From the NCBI RefSeq assembly GCF_004006395.2, contig NZ_CP029758.2:3720001-3784000 (forward strand): a stretch of 64,000 nucleotides of DNA. Direction: 5' to 3'. The stretch's first letter is position 1. The number at the start of each line of letters is the position of its first letter. The notes below the pieces were generated by a model that worked only from the letters and a program-made list of their open reading frames with translations, did no database searches and was not told where the DNA came from. Source of the stretch: Clostridium sp. AWRP (GTDB lineage Bacteria; Bacillota; Clostridia; Clostridiales; Clostridiaceae). A program made the position numbers and the translations under genes. Positions 25,502 through 34,075 of this stretch are shown one piece after another.

Positions 25502-27023
25502 TAATATTGCCTCCTTCCGCAATAGTCTTAAGTATATTAGATTCTTGTACCTCTTCTCCTGCTAACTCCCCTATAATTTTTCTATCTCTAAGTACGAGCA
25601 CCCTATCGCAGCAGCTTTCTATTTCTGAGAGTTCGGAAGATATAAATATAATTGACATGCCTTTTTTTGCCAGCTTTATAATTAATTTTTTTATTTCATC
25701 CTTAGCACCTACATCGATACCTCTTGTAGGTTCGTCTAAAATTAAAATTTGAGGATTTGTGGCAAGCCATCTTGCCAGTATAACCTTTTGTTGATTTCCA
25801 CCACTCAAATTGTCAATTCTCTGCTCTATACTAGGGGTTTTAATATTTAGGAGTTTAACATACTTTTCAGCAATTTCCTGCTGCTTTTTCATTGGAATGT
25901 ATTTAAATATTCCTTTAATAGATTGCAGGGCCAAAATTATATTTTCTCTTATAGTTAGTTCTCCAACTATGCCTGCTGCTTTTCTATCTTCCGGACAAAG
26001 TCCTAAACCTTCCTGAATAGCTTTTTGAGGATAAATATATGAATATTCCTTACCATCAATGATCAATGTTCCATGATCTGATTTATCTATACCAAACAAC
26101 AATTTAGCACATTCAGTTCTTCCAGAGCCTAAAAGTCCTGCTAGTCCAAGTACTTCACCCTTTTTTATATTCATGCTAAAAGAATCTATAGTTCCTTTTT
26201 TGCCAAATTGTTTGGTTTCTATCAAATTTTTATCTTTCTTATTATAATAGTCACGAGATAATTGTTTATTTTCTTTTACCATTTCTTCGTACTTTTTTCC
26301 TATCATCTTCGAAATTAGATCCATTTGAGGTAAATCTTTTACAGCATAAGTTCCAACCAATTCTCCATTTCTAAGTATTGTTATTCTATCTGAAATTTCA
26401 TAAACCTGATCTATGAAGTGAGTTACAAACACAATTGACATGCCTTCAGATTTTAACTTTCTCATAATACTAAATAACTGTTTAACTTCATTACTATCCA
26501 AACTAGACGTAGGTTCATCAAGTATTAATATTCCACTTGATATATCTACAGCTCTTGCTATAGCCACCATTTGTTGAATTGCAACAGAATAACTAGATAA
26601 TAATTTTTTCACATCTATTTTTAAATTTAATCTTTCTTCCAATAATTTTGATGCATTTTCATCCATGGTATTCCAATCAATAAATCCCCTTTTCATTGGT
26701 TCTCTTCCAATGTAAATATTCTCAGCTACAGTAATGTTTGGACACAAATTGACTTCTTGATAAACAGTGCTTATCCCATTTTCCTGAGCATCACGGGTTG
26801 ATTTAATTATAATTTTTTTTCCATTTAAAGTTATGATTCCTTCATCTATTTCATAAACCCCTGTAAGCACTTTAATTAAAGTTGACTTTCCTGCCCCATT
26901 TTCCCCCATAAGAGCATGTATCTCACCTTTTTTAAGTTGAAAATCTACATTAGAAAGAGCTTTAACTCCAGGAAAAGATTTACATATGCCTTCCATGTTA
27001 AGAACAATGTCGCTTTCATCCAT
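25494..27023 (-). CDS. ytfR: Sugar ABC transporter ATPase with two ABC domains, YtfR-like
   Basis: 509 residues with two ATP-binding cassettes, as in RbsA/MglA/YtfR. The first has GENGAGKST, a signature SSYSVAIQQMVAIARA and ILILDEPTSSL. The second has a degenerate Walker A (GLLGSGRTE), the LSGGNQQKVILARWLA signature and LDEPTRGIDVGA. ATG 27023 is preceded by GGGGGTGA. It powers uptake through the YtfT- and YjfF-like permeases. Confidence 0.92.
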   Translation of the reverse strand: MDESDIVLNMEGICKSFPGVKALSNVDFQLKKGEIHALMGENGAGKSTLIKVLTGVYEIDEGIITLNGKKIIIKSTRDAQENGISTVYQEVNLCPNITVAENIYIGREPMKRGFIDWNTMDENASKLLEERLNLKIDVKKLLSSYSVAIQQMVAIARAVDISSGILILDEPTSSLDSNEVKQLFSIMRKLKSEGMSIVFVTHFIDQVYEISDRITILRNGELVGTYAVKDLPQMDLISKMIGKKYEEMVKENKQLSRDYYNKKDKNLIETKQFGKKGTIDSFSMNIKKGEVLGLAGLLGSGRTECAKLLFGIDKSDHGTLIIDGKEYSYIYPQKAIQEGLGLCPEDRKAAGIVGELTIRENIILALQSIKGIFKYIPMKKQQEIAEKYVKLLNIKTPSIEQRIDNLSGGNQQKVILARWLATNPQILILDEPTRGIDVGAKDEIKKLIIKLAKKGMSIIFISSELSEIESCCDRVLVLRDRKIIGELAGEEVQESNILKTIAEGGNISA

Positions 27024-27101
27024 TAAATTCACCCCCATTTATCAAAATTTCATAATGTATGAATATGAAATATCCAATTCATACATTATGATTTTATAAT
27101 T

Positions 27102-28094
27102 TTAATATCTTCTATTAGGTAATTCCTTTTTAGCTTGATCTTGAGTAAATACACCCTCTTTAGTGTGTACAATTTTATCTTTAAGTTTGCCACTTAGTAC
27201 CTGTTTTGAAGTTTCTACCAATTGAGGTCCTAAAAGAGGATTACACTCAACTATACCATTTGATTTTCCATCAGCCATTAATTTGAACATATCTTTAATA
27301 CCATCAACAGAAACTATAAAAATATCTTTTCCTGGTTTTTTACCATATTCCTCTATAGCTTGTATAGCTCCAACTGCCATATCATCATTGTGAGACCACA
27401 AAACATTAATCTTATCTCCATCAGATTTCAAAAATGCTTCCATAACTTCCTTACCTTTTGCACGAGTAAAATCACCTGTTTGTGATTTTATGATTTTATA
27501 GTTTGGACAATCTTTTATAGTTTCATTGAAACCTTTTTGACGTCCTATCATAGCTGTTGATCCAACAGTACCTTGCAGCTCTGCTATGTTAAGCTTTGCA
27601 TCTTTTCCAAATTTATCAATTACAATTTTAGCTGCTCTCTTACCTTCCTCTTCCATGTCTGATCCAAGAAAAGCTGTAACAAGAGAATTATCTGCTACTT
27701 TTACATTTCTATCTACTATAACAACTGGTATTTTAGCATTTTTTGCTTCTTTCAATACTGTATCCCAACCAGTTTCTACTACAGGATCCAATGCAATTAT
27801 ATCAACTTTTTCAGCTATAAAAGATCTTATAGCTTTTATTTGATTCTCCTGTTTTTGCTGACCATCAGAGAACTTTAGTTCAAAGTTTGGATCTAATTTA
27901 GGAATTTCCTTAATGGAACTAGTTTCTGCTGTTCTCCAACCACTTTCAGCTCCAACTTGTGCAAAACCAATTACCTTTTTCTTATTTGATGAATTTGATG
28001 AGCTTGTCTGCTGACTTCCGCCGCCGCATCCAGCAAATATACCAACTGTTAAAACTGCTGTTGCTGCTAAAGCAGCAATCTTCTTAAATTTCAT
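27102..28094 (-). CDS. ytfQ: Sugar-binding lipoprotein, YtfQ-like
   Basis: 330 residues. N-terminal lipoprotein signal ending in FAGC (Cys 23), a Ser/Asn linker, then a type I periplasmic-binding fold (VIGFAQVGAESGWRTAETSSI, VDIIALDPVVETGWDTVL, PVVIVDRNV, VLWSHNDDMAVGAIQAIEEYG, VSVDGIKDMFKLMADGKSNGIVECNP). The pattern GFAQVGAESGWRTA is characteristic of the galactofuranose-binding YtfQ. First gene of the minus-strand operon, 78 bp before the ATPase gene; a long leader with a repeat element and a cre-like site lies upstream. Confidence 0.9.
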   Translation of the reverse strand: MKFKKIAALAATAVLTVGIFAGCGGGSQQTSSSNSSNKKKVIGFAQVGAESGWRTAETSSIKEIPKLDPNFELKFSDGQQKQENQIKAIRSFIAEKVDIIALDPVVETGWDTVLKEAKNAKIPVVIVDRNVKVADNSLVTAFLGSDMEEEGKRAAKIVIDKFGKDAKLNIAELQGTVGSTAMIGRQKGFNETIKDCPNYKIIKSQTGDFTRAKGKEVMEAFLKSDGDKINVLWSHNDDMAVGAIQAIEEYGKKPGKDIFIVSVDGIKDMFKLMADGKSNGIVECNPLLGPQLVETSKQVLSGKLKDKIVHTKEGVFTQDQAKKELPNRRY

Positions 28095-28183
28095 ATTTCT
28101 TTCCCCCCATTATATTTATATTTATTTCAAAAAACCCAGGATATATAAAAACATCCAAACCATATATGTAAAAATTTAATTTT

Positions 28184-28369
28184 TTATCCGATGGCTGCCA
28201 GCCGTAATACTCCCGCCGCACTCTGTGCAAGCGACTATCACCAAATCAAAGATTTGGGATATCTGCTTTTCTTATAAAGTTGGGAATAACGGCTGCTAAG
28301 CCCCTAGATAACAATTTCTAAGTTTCAGATGGAGAAAAAACTCCACCTGAAACTTAGAAATCTGTTTAT
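28184..28369 (+). repeat. 185-bp structured intergenic repeat, copy A
   Basis: Begins TTATCCGATGG and ends AATCTGTTTAT. Inside are an outer imperfect inverted repeat of about 30 bases (GGCTGCCAGCCGTAAT with ATAACGGCTGCT and GATAA), a small AAATC/GATTT hairpin, and a long hairpin TTTCTAAGTTTCAG/CTGAAACTTAGAAA around GGAG/CTCC. Copies B and C match it along their whole length. Confidence 0.85.
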
Positions 28370-28430
28370 ATAATTAGGATTATTTCTTTGTATATTTCTC
28401 CTGCATTTTTGAAATCAACCAATTAATGTT

Positions 28431-28446
28431 TTGAAAGCGATTACTT
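28431..28446. promoter_or_regulatory. CcpA cre-like site
   Basis: TTGAAAGCGATTACTT matches the catabolite-responsive element consensus WTGNNARCGNWWWCAW at all but one fixed position (T for A near the end). It lies 340 bp upstream of the sugar-binding protein gene, a sensible place for carbon catabolite control, or for a LacI-family regulator with a similar operator. Confidence 0.5.
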
Positions 28447-28758
28447 AAATATAATAATAATATTTATTGGTACAAATGTCAATTATTTTCATATATTATT
28501 ATTTATTACTCTAATTGAATATTATGATAATATAATTATTTCAATAAATACATATATTTTTACTGAAATAAAAAATTCTTAAAAAATAATTGCATAAGTA
28601 ATATTTATTCGTATAAATATTGGACCATTTTGCCCTTATTAGTATTAAATTATAAGATATATTATATATTTATACCTATGAATTATATTTTCATTTATTA
28701 CAATAAATATTTCATCATATTTGAACGCAATTAACTAAACGAAAATGTGGTCCTTAAA

Positions 28759-28857
28759 ATGACAATTAAATATACAATTGAAGTTGATTTTGGATCATTA
28801 TCTACAAGAGTTGTAAAAGATGATATGGTAGAAGGACAGCCTATATGCATGGGTTAA
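28759..28857 (+). pseudogene. Ribulokinase (araB) N-terminal relic
   Basis: 32 codons translate as MTIKYTIEVDFGSLSTRVV and then KDDMVEGQPICMG before a TAA. The first 19 residues match the N-terminal phosphate-binding strand of ribulokinase (MxKYTIGVDFGTLSGRAV). Nothing of the remaining 500 residues is present. The key G of IGVD and G of LSGR are changed to E and T, so this is a decayed leftover, not a functional peptide. Its last three bases overlap the stop of the convergent phosphatidyltransferase gene. Confidence 0.7.
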
Positions 28858-29465
28858 ATTGTGGAACCATCATGCTTCATAGCTTGTCTTCTCTTAATTT
28901 GAATACATAATATTATTCTCTGAAATAGGGATATTAGAGCGATGATTGTGCTCATATATGTTAAAAACATGACTTGAAAAACACATCTACCATTTAAATA
29001 TTCATTCATGCAAAGTACAATAAAAGGCATTATATAAAATGAAATAGCAGCTGCTCTTCCCATAAAATCAAATACAAAAGTTTCCTTTACCCCTAATTTA
29101 TAATTATTTATGATTTTAGAAGTTACAAAGAAATCTATGATCTTTGCTATTATTACAATTAAAAACCACCAGGCAATAAGTTTATATTTTATCAGTATTC
29201 CTGTAGCACACAATATAAACAAAAAGTCTGCTAAAACATCAAGAAAACTTCCAAAACTTGAAACTGATTTAAAATACCTGGCAATTTTTCCGTCTATAAA
29301 GTCAGTTACATATATTGCAAAAAAAATCATTACTAGATAAGTAAATAACTCATCATTTCCATCTAAAGCAAGCTTTTTATTCAAAAACAAAGTAAATATT
29401 CCTGTTAAAACTACCCTTAGCAAAGTAATGAAGTTAGGAACTGCATACCTTAAATATTTTTTCAT
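28854..29465 (-). CDS. CDP-alcohol phosphatidyltransferase family protein
   Basis: 203 residues, about five membrane segments. The family signature D-G-x2-A-R-x8-G-x3-D-x3-D is present as DFIDGKIARYFKSVSSFG and then SFLDVLADF (about 56-82), so the metal-binding catalytic site is intact. It resembles PgsA (CDP-diacylglycerol-glycerol-3-phosphate transferase), but clostridia have several paralogues and the acceptor alcohol cannot be told. It starts 5 bp after the flavodoxin gene ends, so the two are cotranscribed. Confidence 0.85.
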   Translation of the reverse strand: MKKYLRYAVPNFITLLRVVLTGIFTLFLNKKLALDGNDELFTYLVMIFFAIYVTDFIDGKIARYFKSVSSFGSFLDVLADFLFILCATGILIKYKLIAWWFLIVIIAKIIDFFVTSKIINNYKLGVKETFVFDFMGRAAAISFYIMPFIVLCMNEYLNGRCVFQVMFLTYMSTIIALISLFQRIILCIQIKRRQAMKHDGSTI

Positions 29466-29470
29466 TATCT

Positions 29471-30013
29471 CTACTCTCCAGTTAAATTCTTTATTGCATC
29501 TGCTGCCTTAGTTGTTTGTCCTTTTAAAAGTTTTATACCTTTAACTTTGTTTGCTCCCTTTGCTAATTGTACTAAGGGATCTATTTCTTTTGTTACCTTA
29601 TTATCTCCACCAGTTGAAAATATCATCACTCTTTTATTTGAAAAATCTTTAATTGTCTTCATATAGGATTCCAGAACCGTTGAATACTTTCCGACATAAA
29701 TAGGAGTTCCAAAAACAAGTACGTCGTATTTAGAAATGTCATAGTTTAATTCTTGAGATGGATAATTAATTGTAACTTCATAGCCTGATTTTTGCAAAGT
29801 TTCTGCTATAGTGCTTGCCATAGTTGATGTTAACTTAGTTCTTGATGGCTGATAAATAACCAGTGCTTTTTTACTACTGCTGCTTAAAAGTAATTTTCTC
29901 TCATCACTCTTATGAACTATTGAATTAGCATTTACTACCCACTTAAAAAATAAAATGGTTCCCACTATAATAACAACTAACAAAATTAATACAACCTGCA
30001 GTACTTTTTTCAT
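29471..30013 (-). CDS. Membrane-anchored flavodoxin-like protein
   Basis: 180 residues from ATG 30013, preceded by GGAGGG at 6 bases. One N-terminal membrane segment (about 4-24) is followed by a flavodoxin fold: KALVIYQPSRTKLTSTMASTIAETLQ in the FMN phosphate-binding position, VLVFGTPIYVGKYS and MIFSTGGDN. An FMN-binding redox role near the membrane is likely. It is upstream of the phosphatidyltransferase; a TetR gene with its own operator lies just beyond a repeat element. Confidence 0.82.
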   Translation of the reverse strand: MKKVLQVVLILLVVIIVGTILFFKWVVNANSIVHKSDERKLLLSSSSKKALVIYQPSRTKLTSTMASTIAETLQKSGYEVTINYPSQELNYDISKYDVLVFGTPIYVGKYSTVLESYMKTIKDFSNKRVMIFSTGGDNKVTKEIDPLVQLAKGANKVKGIKLLKGQTTKAADAIKNLTGE

Positions 30014-30037
30014 TGTAATCCCTCCATTTAACATAAT

Positions 30038-30224
30038 TTATCCGATGGCTACCAGCCGTAATACCCCCATCACACACAGCGAAAGCGACTATCACCAAAT
30101 CAAAGATTTGGGATATCTGCTTTTCTTATAAAGTGGGGCATAACGGCTGCTACGCCCCTGGATAACAATTTCTAAGTTTCAGATGGAGAAAAAAGCTCCA
30201 CCTGAAACCAAGAACTCTGTTTAT
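30038..30224 (+). repeat. 185-bp structured intergenic repeat, copy B
   Basis: Starts TTATCCGATGGCTACCAGCC and ends AAGAACTCTGTTTAT. Closely similar to copy A throughout, including CACCAAATCAAAGATTTGGG and the TTTCAGATGGAG/CTCCACCTGAAA hairpin. Its last bases contain the TAA stop codon of the TetR gene on the minus strand. Confidence 0.85.
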
Positions 30225-30817
30225 TTTCTAATAACTAATTCTTGAAACAGCTGCTTGAGATTTGACAAAATTTTAGCTTTAGTGTCTTCTTTACTAACCC
30301 TAAGTCTCCGCTTGTTAATCCATAGGGAAATTTCGCCGTGTAAGTAAGCAAAAAATACATCACTTACAAAGCTTGCCCTTTCTTCTGATAACTTGCCCCT
30401 AGCTGCTTCTAAAATATTTTTATCAAATTCTTTTCTTGCACTTGTCACTATGTTCATTACTTCACTAGGAGGCTCTCCATCTATGGATTCCATCCGAAGA
30501 AGTTTGTACAATCCAATGTGATCTAATGAAAAATCAATAAAATTAGATAGGATCACATAATAATCTTTTTCTGGATCATCTTTAAAAGTTAAATTATCTC
30601 TTGAATAATTTATCATCTTGATCAATACTTGTCCCAAGGCTTCCCAAAATATTTCGCTTAAACTGCCAAAATAGTTATATAAGTTTGTATGCGTACATCC
30701 TACATTTTTAGCTATATCTCTCAATGTAACATTTTTAATTCCCTCATTTTCATCTACTAACTGCAAAGTTTTTTCTAAAATAATCTCTTTAGTTATTTGA
30801 CTTTTATTAGCCTTCAT
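30221..30817 (-). CDS. TetR family transcriptional regulator
   Basis: 198 residues: an N-terminal helix-turn-helix (TKEIILEKTLQLVDENEGIKNVTLRDIAKNVGCTHTNLYNYFGSLSEIFWEAL) and a ligand-binding C-terminal domain of the TetR_C class. Promoter and a perfect palindromic operator lie directly upstream, so it represses itself. The likely other target is the flavodoxin-phosphatidyltransferase pair downstream on the same strand. The inducer is unknown. Confidence 0.92.
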   Translation of the reverse strand: MKANKSQITKEIILEKTLQLVDENEGIKNVTLRDIAKNVGCTHTNLYNYFGSLSEIFWEALGQVLIKMINYSRDNLTFKDDPEKDYYVILSNFIDFSLDHIGLYKLLRMESIDGEPPSEVMNIVTSARKEFDKNILEAARGKLSEERASFVSDVFFAYLHGEISLWINKRRLRVSKEDTKAKILSNLKQLFQELVIRK

Positions 30818-30834
30818 TCTAATTCACCGTCCTT

Positions 30835-30891
30835 ATTACCAATGGTAACTACCATTGGTAATATGATAGCATTATAAAATTTGTATGTCAA
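30835..30891 (-). promoter_or_regulatory. TetR gene promoter with perfect palindromic operator
   Basis: On the minus strand TTGACA (30886-30891), 17 bases, TATCAT (30863-30868). Immediately downstream, covering the start point, is ATTACCAATGGTA and its exact reverse complement TACCATTGGTAAT with a 2-base centre (30835-30862). Confidence 0.88.
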
Positions 30892-30979
30892 CATTTTTTC
30901 ATTCTACTGCCTTTAATTCTAAAGTATGAATTAACAAAAATCCCAAAATTATTACATAACATAAGCAATACTATTTCCC

Positions 30980-31163
30980 TTATCCGATGACTACCTGCTC
31001 TAATACTCCCACGCACTCTGTGAAAGCAACTGTCACCAAATCAAAGAATTTGGGACATCTGCTTTTCTCCAAGCGGGAGTAAAGAGCAGCTATGTCCCTG
31101 GATAACGATTTCTAAGCATCAGGTGGAGTCAAAACTCCATCTGATGCCAAGAACTCTGTTTAT
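30980..31163 (+). repeat. 185-bp structured intergenic repeat, copy C
   Basis: Starts TTATCCGATGACTACCTGC and ends CAAGAACTCTGTTTAT. The outer arms have changed together relative to copies A and B (CTGCTCTAATACTCCC with GGGAGTAAAGAGCAG), keeping the pairing, which suggests the helix matters. The distal hairpin reads GCATCAGGTGGAG/CTCCATCTGATGC. Confidence 0.85.
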
Positions 31164-31242
31164 GGATAATCTTAATATATAAATTATCCATAAAGGTTTT
31201 AATTATAATATACTATTTGGTTTACTTCTTTTCATTATTTCT

Positions 31243-31971
31243 TTAATTATCAGCTATTTTTTTGCAAACTATCTTAGAATTTTTGCCAACATCTACTTTA
31301 TTTCTATATTCAACTGTCTCGATATCGCAATTACCTCCTATAGTAACATTATTTCCTCTTACTACTTTTGCACATGTATTTTCAAGATAAATATCATCTC
31401 CTTCAATTGTGCCTGTTACAAGTTTTGCTGAATTTGAAAAAAGGTTCATCATCTTCATAAAAAAATGGCCTTCTCCCAATTTAACACTTATATTTTCACC
31501 GCCTATATCCTTTGCTGTGCATTTTCCATACATCTCTATATTTATATTTCCTGCATTTAATAATCCGTCTATATTAAAGCCTCCTCTTGCATTAAAATTT
31601 TCTGCTTCACAATCTCCACTTATGGATGCTGAACCTGATATTGATATTTCTTCAGTATGCAAATTACTATCTATACGGGAAGATCCGCTTATTTTAACTT
31701 TTTTTGCAGTAACACTACCTACTATATGAGAAGATCCACTTACTGTTAGTTCTTCACAATCAAGATTTCCACATATTTTAGTACTGCCACTGATTTTAGT
31801 TATTTTACTTTTTAAATTTCCACTCACACTAGAAGATCCTGATACTTTATAAGAGCTGCACTCTATATCTCCATTCATTTTAGCAGTCCCACTTATTTTA
31901 ACTTCGTCATACCTTCCACCTCTAATTATTCCAGCTCCAGAAATTTTTACATCCTTCAAATTTTCTTCCAT
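31243..31971 (-). CDS. Polymer-forming (bactofilin-like) beta-helix protein, YhbE/YhbF type
   Basis: 242 residues of short repeats such as VKISGAGIIRGGRYDEVKIS, YKVSGSSSVSGNL, TKISGSTKICGNL, LTVSGSSHIVGSV, VKISGSSRIDSNL and ISISGSASISGDC. This periodic I-SGS-x-I-x-G pattern gives a right-handed beta-helix as in bactofilins, which assemble into cytoskeletal filaments without nucleotide. The C-terminal part has a different helix-like repeat. No signal peptide. It is 19 bp after the YhbD-like regulator gene, matching the yhbD-yhbE-yhbF arrangement of Bacillus. Confidence 0.82.
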   Translation of the reverse strand: MEENLKDVKISGAGIIRGGRYDEVKISGTAKMNGDIECSSYKVSGSSSVSGNLKSKITKISGSTKICGNLDCEELTVSGSSHIVGSVTAKKVKISGSSRIDSNLHTEEISISGSASISGDCEAENFNARGGFNIDGLLNAGNINIEMYGKCTAKDIGGENISVKLGEGHFFMKMMNLFSNSAKLVTGTIEGDDIYLENTCAKVVRGNNVTIGGNCDIETVEYRNKVDVGKNSKIVCKKIADN

Positions 31972-31990
31972 TTTAAAACTCTCCTTTATT

Positions 31991-32626
31991 TTATAATGTT
32001 AATGTTAATTTTGATTTTAATTGTTCCACACATTCTCCTGCATTTATCTTTAATACAAGCATGGCTTCAGTTTCAACATATACTTCATTTGGTATCAGCA
32101 TTAAAAAACATACAGCAACTCCAAGCTTTCTTATAAGTACTACATCACAATATCTTCCATAAAATTTCTCATAGTTTTTTTCCAGAGTATCGAGTACTAA
32201 TTTAGCTTCCTCCAAACTCACCTTGCCAGATTTTAAAAACCTATCTACTACAGTCATAAACAGCAGTTCATTAAAATTAAATTCACTGCTTTCTTTATGG
32301 ACATCTTTATATAATGTGAAAGTAGGTTGTGAAACAATGTTATGTGATGATATGTCATTTTCTTTTAAAATCACTTTCGAAAGATTTGGTGAAAATATGT
32401 TTGCAAGCTCATCTAAGGATACGTCATCTTTAAAATTCTTGATCTTTTCTACTCTATCCAGTATTTCCACCCTTGGAAAAAACGTCTCCTGACCTGTAAA
32501 GCTGGACCTTTTTATAAACCATTCCTCAGGTATTAATTTTTTTCTCTTCCATCTATACAATTGGCCATAGGAAATACCTGTTACTTTAAGCAATTCTTTT
32601 TTAGAAATTAGATTTTCCTCTTCCAT
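31991..32626 (-). CDS. YhbD-like MerR-type regulator (DUF4004)
   Basis: 211 residues from ATG 32626, set by GAGAGG nearby; the frame extends 17 codons upstream without a site. The N-terminus is a MerR-like helix-turn-helix (LISKKELLKVTGISYGQLYRWKRKKLIPEEWF, TFFPRVEILDRVEKI). The C-terminal half is the YhbD domain of unknown function. The neighbouring bactofilin gene is its likely target. Confidence 0.82.
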   Translation of the reverse strand: MEEENLISKKELLKVTGISYGQLYRWKRKKLIPEEWFIKRSSFTGQETFFPRVEILDRVEKIKNFKDDVSLDELANIFSPNLSKVILKENDISSHNIVSQPTFTLYKDVHKESSEFNFNELLFMTVVDRFLKSGKVSLEEAKLVLDTLEKNYEKFYGRYCDVVLIRKLGVAVCFLMLIPNEVYVETEAMLVLKINAGECVEQLKSKLTLTL

Positions 32627-32706
32627 ATTTTCATTCCTCTCAATAATTTCTTTTTCAAAAACAGTGTAACATAACATTGTTACGTTAGCAATAGTTATTT
32701 TATTTA

Positions 32707-32752
32707 TTAAAAAAATTCACCTTAAAGCAATAACTGCTAAAGGTGAATTTAA
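32707..32752 (-). terminator. Terminator of the fabG-membrane protein unit
   Basis: On the minus strand AAATTCACCTTTAGC pairs with GCTTTAAGGTGAATTT and is followed by a T run. It lies 20 bases after the stop of the small membrane protein gene. Confidence 0.8.
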
Positions 32753-32771
32753 ATAAAACTCCATTAAAATC

Positions 32772-33161
32772 CTATGTATTATTCTTTTTAAAAACAATAT
32801 CCATAAAGGACATTCCAAATGCCAACGCTAATGACATCCATATTCCGCTGAGCAAACTTCTATTTGTAATTCCAAATATATAATAAAGAATACAATCCAA
32901 AACGGAAAACAAAGCAAACAGTAAAATTAATCTTAAAGTTCTCCTTTTTACCTCAATCCATTTCAATTTTTTTAAATTTATTACAGCTGCTAATAACATA
33001 TATACTATATAAAAAAATGTAAAGAAGAGATATGCCATTAAAAATTTAGCAGCAAATTTATTTCTTATACCCCTATAGGCAATAAAAAATGAAATCGCAG
33101 TGCTTGTCAGAAACACTATGTTAATTATTCTTGTAAAATATGTCATTAAATTTTTTTTCAT
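32772..33161 (-). CDS. Small integral membrane protein
   Basis: 129 residues from ATG 33161 (GAGGG 5 bases upstream; the open frame starts earlier, inside fabG). Four hydrophobic segments at about 10-28, 38-60, 75-95 and 100-120. No family recognised. It begins 21 bases after the fabG stop, so it is cotranscribed with it. Confidence 0.65.
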   Translation of the reverse strand: MKKNLMTYFTRIINIVFLTSTAISFFIAYRGIRNKFAAKFLMAYLFFTFFYIVYMLLAAVINLKKLKWIEVKRRTLRLILLFALFSVLDCILYYIFGITNRSLLSGIWMSLALAFGMSFMDIVFKKNNT

Positions 33162-33181
33162 ATTATCCCTCATATATCCTA

Positions 33182-33934
33182 TTACATAGCCATTCCACCA
33201 TCTACATTGATGACCTGTCCTGTAATATATTGGCACATATTTGAAACAAGAAATAAAACTGCATTTGCCACATTTTCTGCTTTTCCGTAAGCTTTCATTG
33301 GAATTTTAGACAACATCTCTTCAGTTACCTTATCAGAAAGTACAGATGTCATGTCTGTTGAAATATATCCTGGAGCAACGGCATTTACAACTATACCTCG
33401 ACCTGCCAGTTCCCTTGCAGTTGCCTTTGTAAACCCAATTACTCCTGCCTTTGAAGCAGCATAATTTGCCTGACCAACATTTCCTATTATGCCTACAACA
33501 CTTGCTATATTTACTATGCTTCCTGATCTTTGTCTTAACATCTGTTTTGATACAAACTTAGTACAGTTAAATGTCCCAGTAAGATTTGTATTTATTACTT
33601 TATCCCAATTTTCTTTTTTCATGGTCATCACTATGCCATCACTTGTAACACCTGCATTATTTATCAATATGTCTATCTTTTTAAATTTTGCAATTATAGA
33701 TTTTACAACTTCTTTTGTCGATTCTTCTGAACTCACATCATGCTTTAAACCCAGGGCTTCAACACCATAAGCTGATGATATTTCATCTGCCGCTTTTCTT
33801 GCTCTTTCTTCATTAGTTCCCGTTACTACTATTTTTACTTTTTCTGCTGCCAATTTCTCTGCAATAGCTCTTCCAAGGCCTCGAATACCTCCAGTTATTA
33901 AAGCTACTTTATCCGTTAAACCTAAATCCATCAT
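33182..33934 (-). CDS. fabG: 3-oxoacyl-ACP reductase-like short-chain dehydrogenase (FabG)
   Basis: 250 residues from ATG 33934 (AGGAGG upstream). Complete classical short-chain dehydrogenase: TGGIRGLGR cofactor loop, LINNAGVT, the catalytic YAASKAG (Tyr about 155, Lys 159), NAVAPGYISTDMT, and a C-terminal GQVINVDGGMAM as in FabG. It reduces beta-ketoacyl-ACP with NADPH. It is not in a fatty-acid gene cluster here, so it may serve another 3-oxoacyl or alcohol substrate. Confidence 0.85.
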   Translation of the reverse strand: MMDLGLTDKVALITGGIRGLGRAIAEKLAAEKVKIVVTGTNEERARKAADEISSAYGVEALGLKHDVSSEESTKEVVKSIIAKFKKIDILINNAGVTSDGIVMTMKKENWDKVINTNLTGTFNCTKFVSKQMLRQRSGSIVNIASVVGIIGNVGQANYAASKAGVIGFTKATARELAGRGIVVNAVAPGYISTDMTSVLSDKVTEEMLSKIPMKAYGKAENVANAVLFLVSNMCQYITGQVINVDGGMAM

Positions 33935-34075
33935 GTTTATCCTCCTATTTGCAATAATGGCCACCCTGCCTCTCCCTTTAGACGTGAGATAACATCTTAT
34001 ATACGGCTGGATAATTTCTTAATAAAATACTAGTGGTAATTATATCATACTTTATGTATCAAACAAATCCAAAAT

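Larger units (their letters stand above)
28095..28853. other. Long intergenic region upstream of the sugar transporter
   Basis: 759 bp. From the transporter side it contains a full copy of the 185-bp repeat (28184-28369), a cre-like site (28431-28446), about 300 bp of very AT-rich sequence with no clear structure, and the araB relic on the plus strand. The operon promoter should lie between about 28400 and 28750, but I cannot pick one confidently. Confidence 0.5.

Noticed and set aside
33950..34060. Possible further copy of the 185-bp repeat (GGCTGGATAATTTCTTA)
   Set aside because: Only about 15 bases resemble the CTGGATAA...TTTCTAAG part, with no hairpin or end motif. Too short to include.
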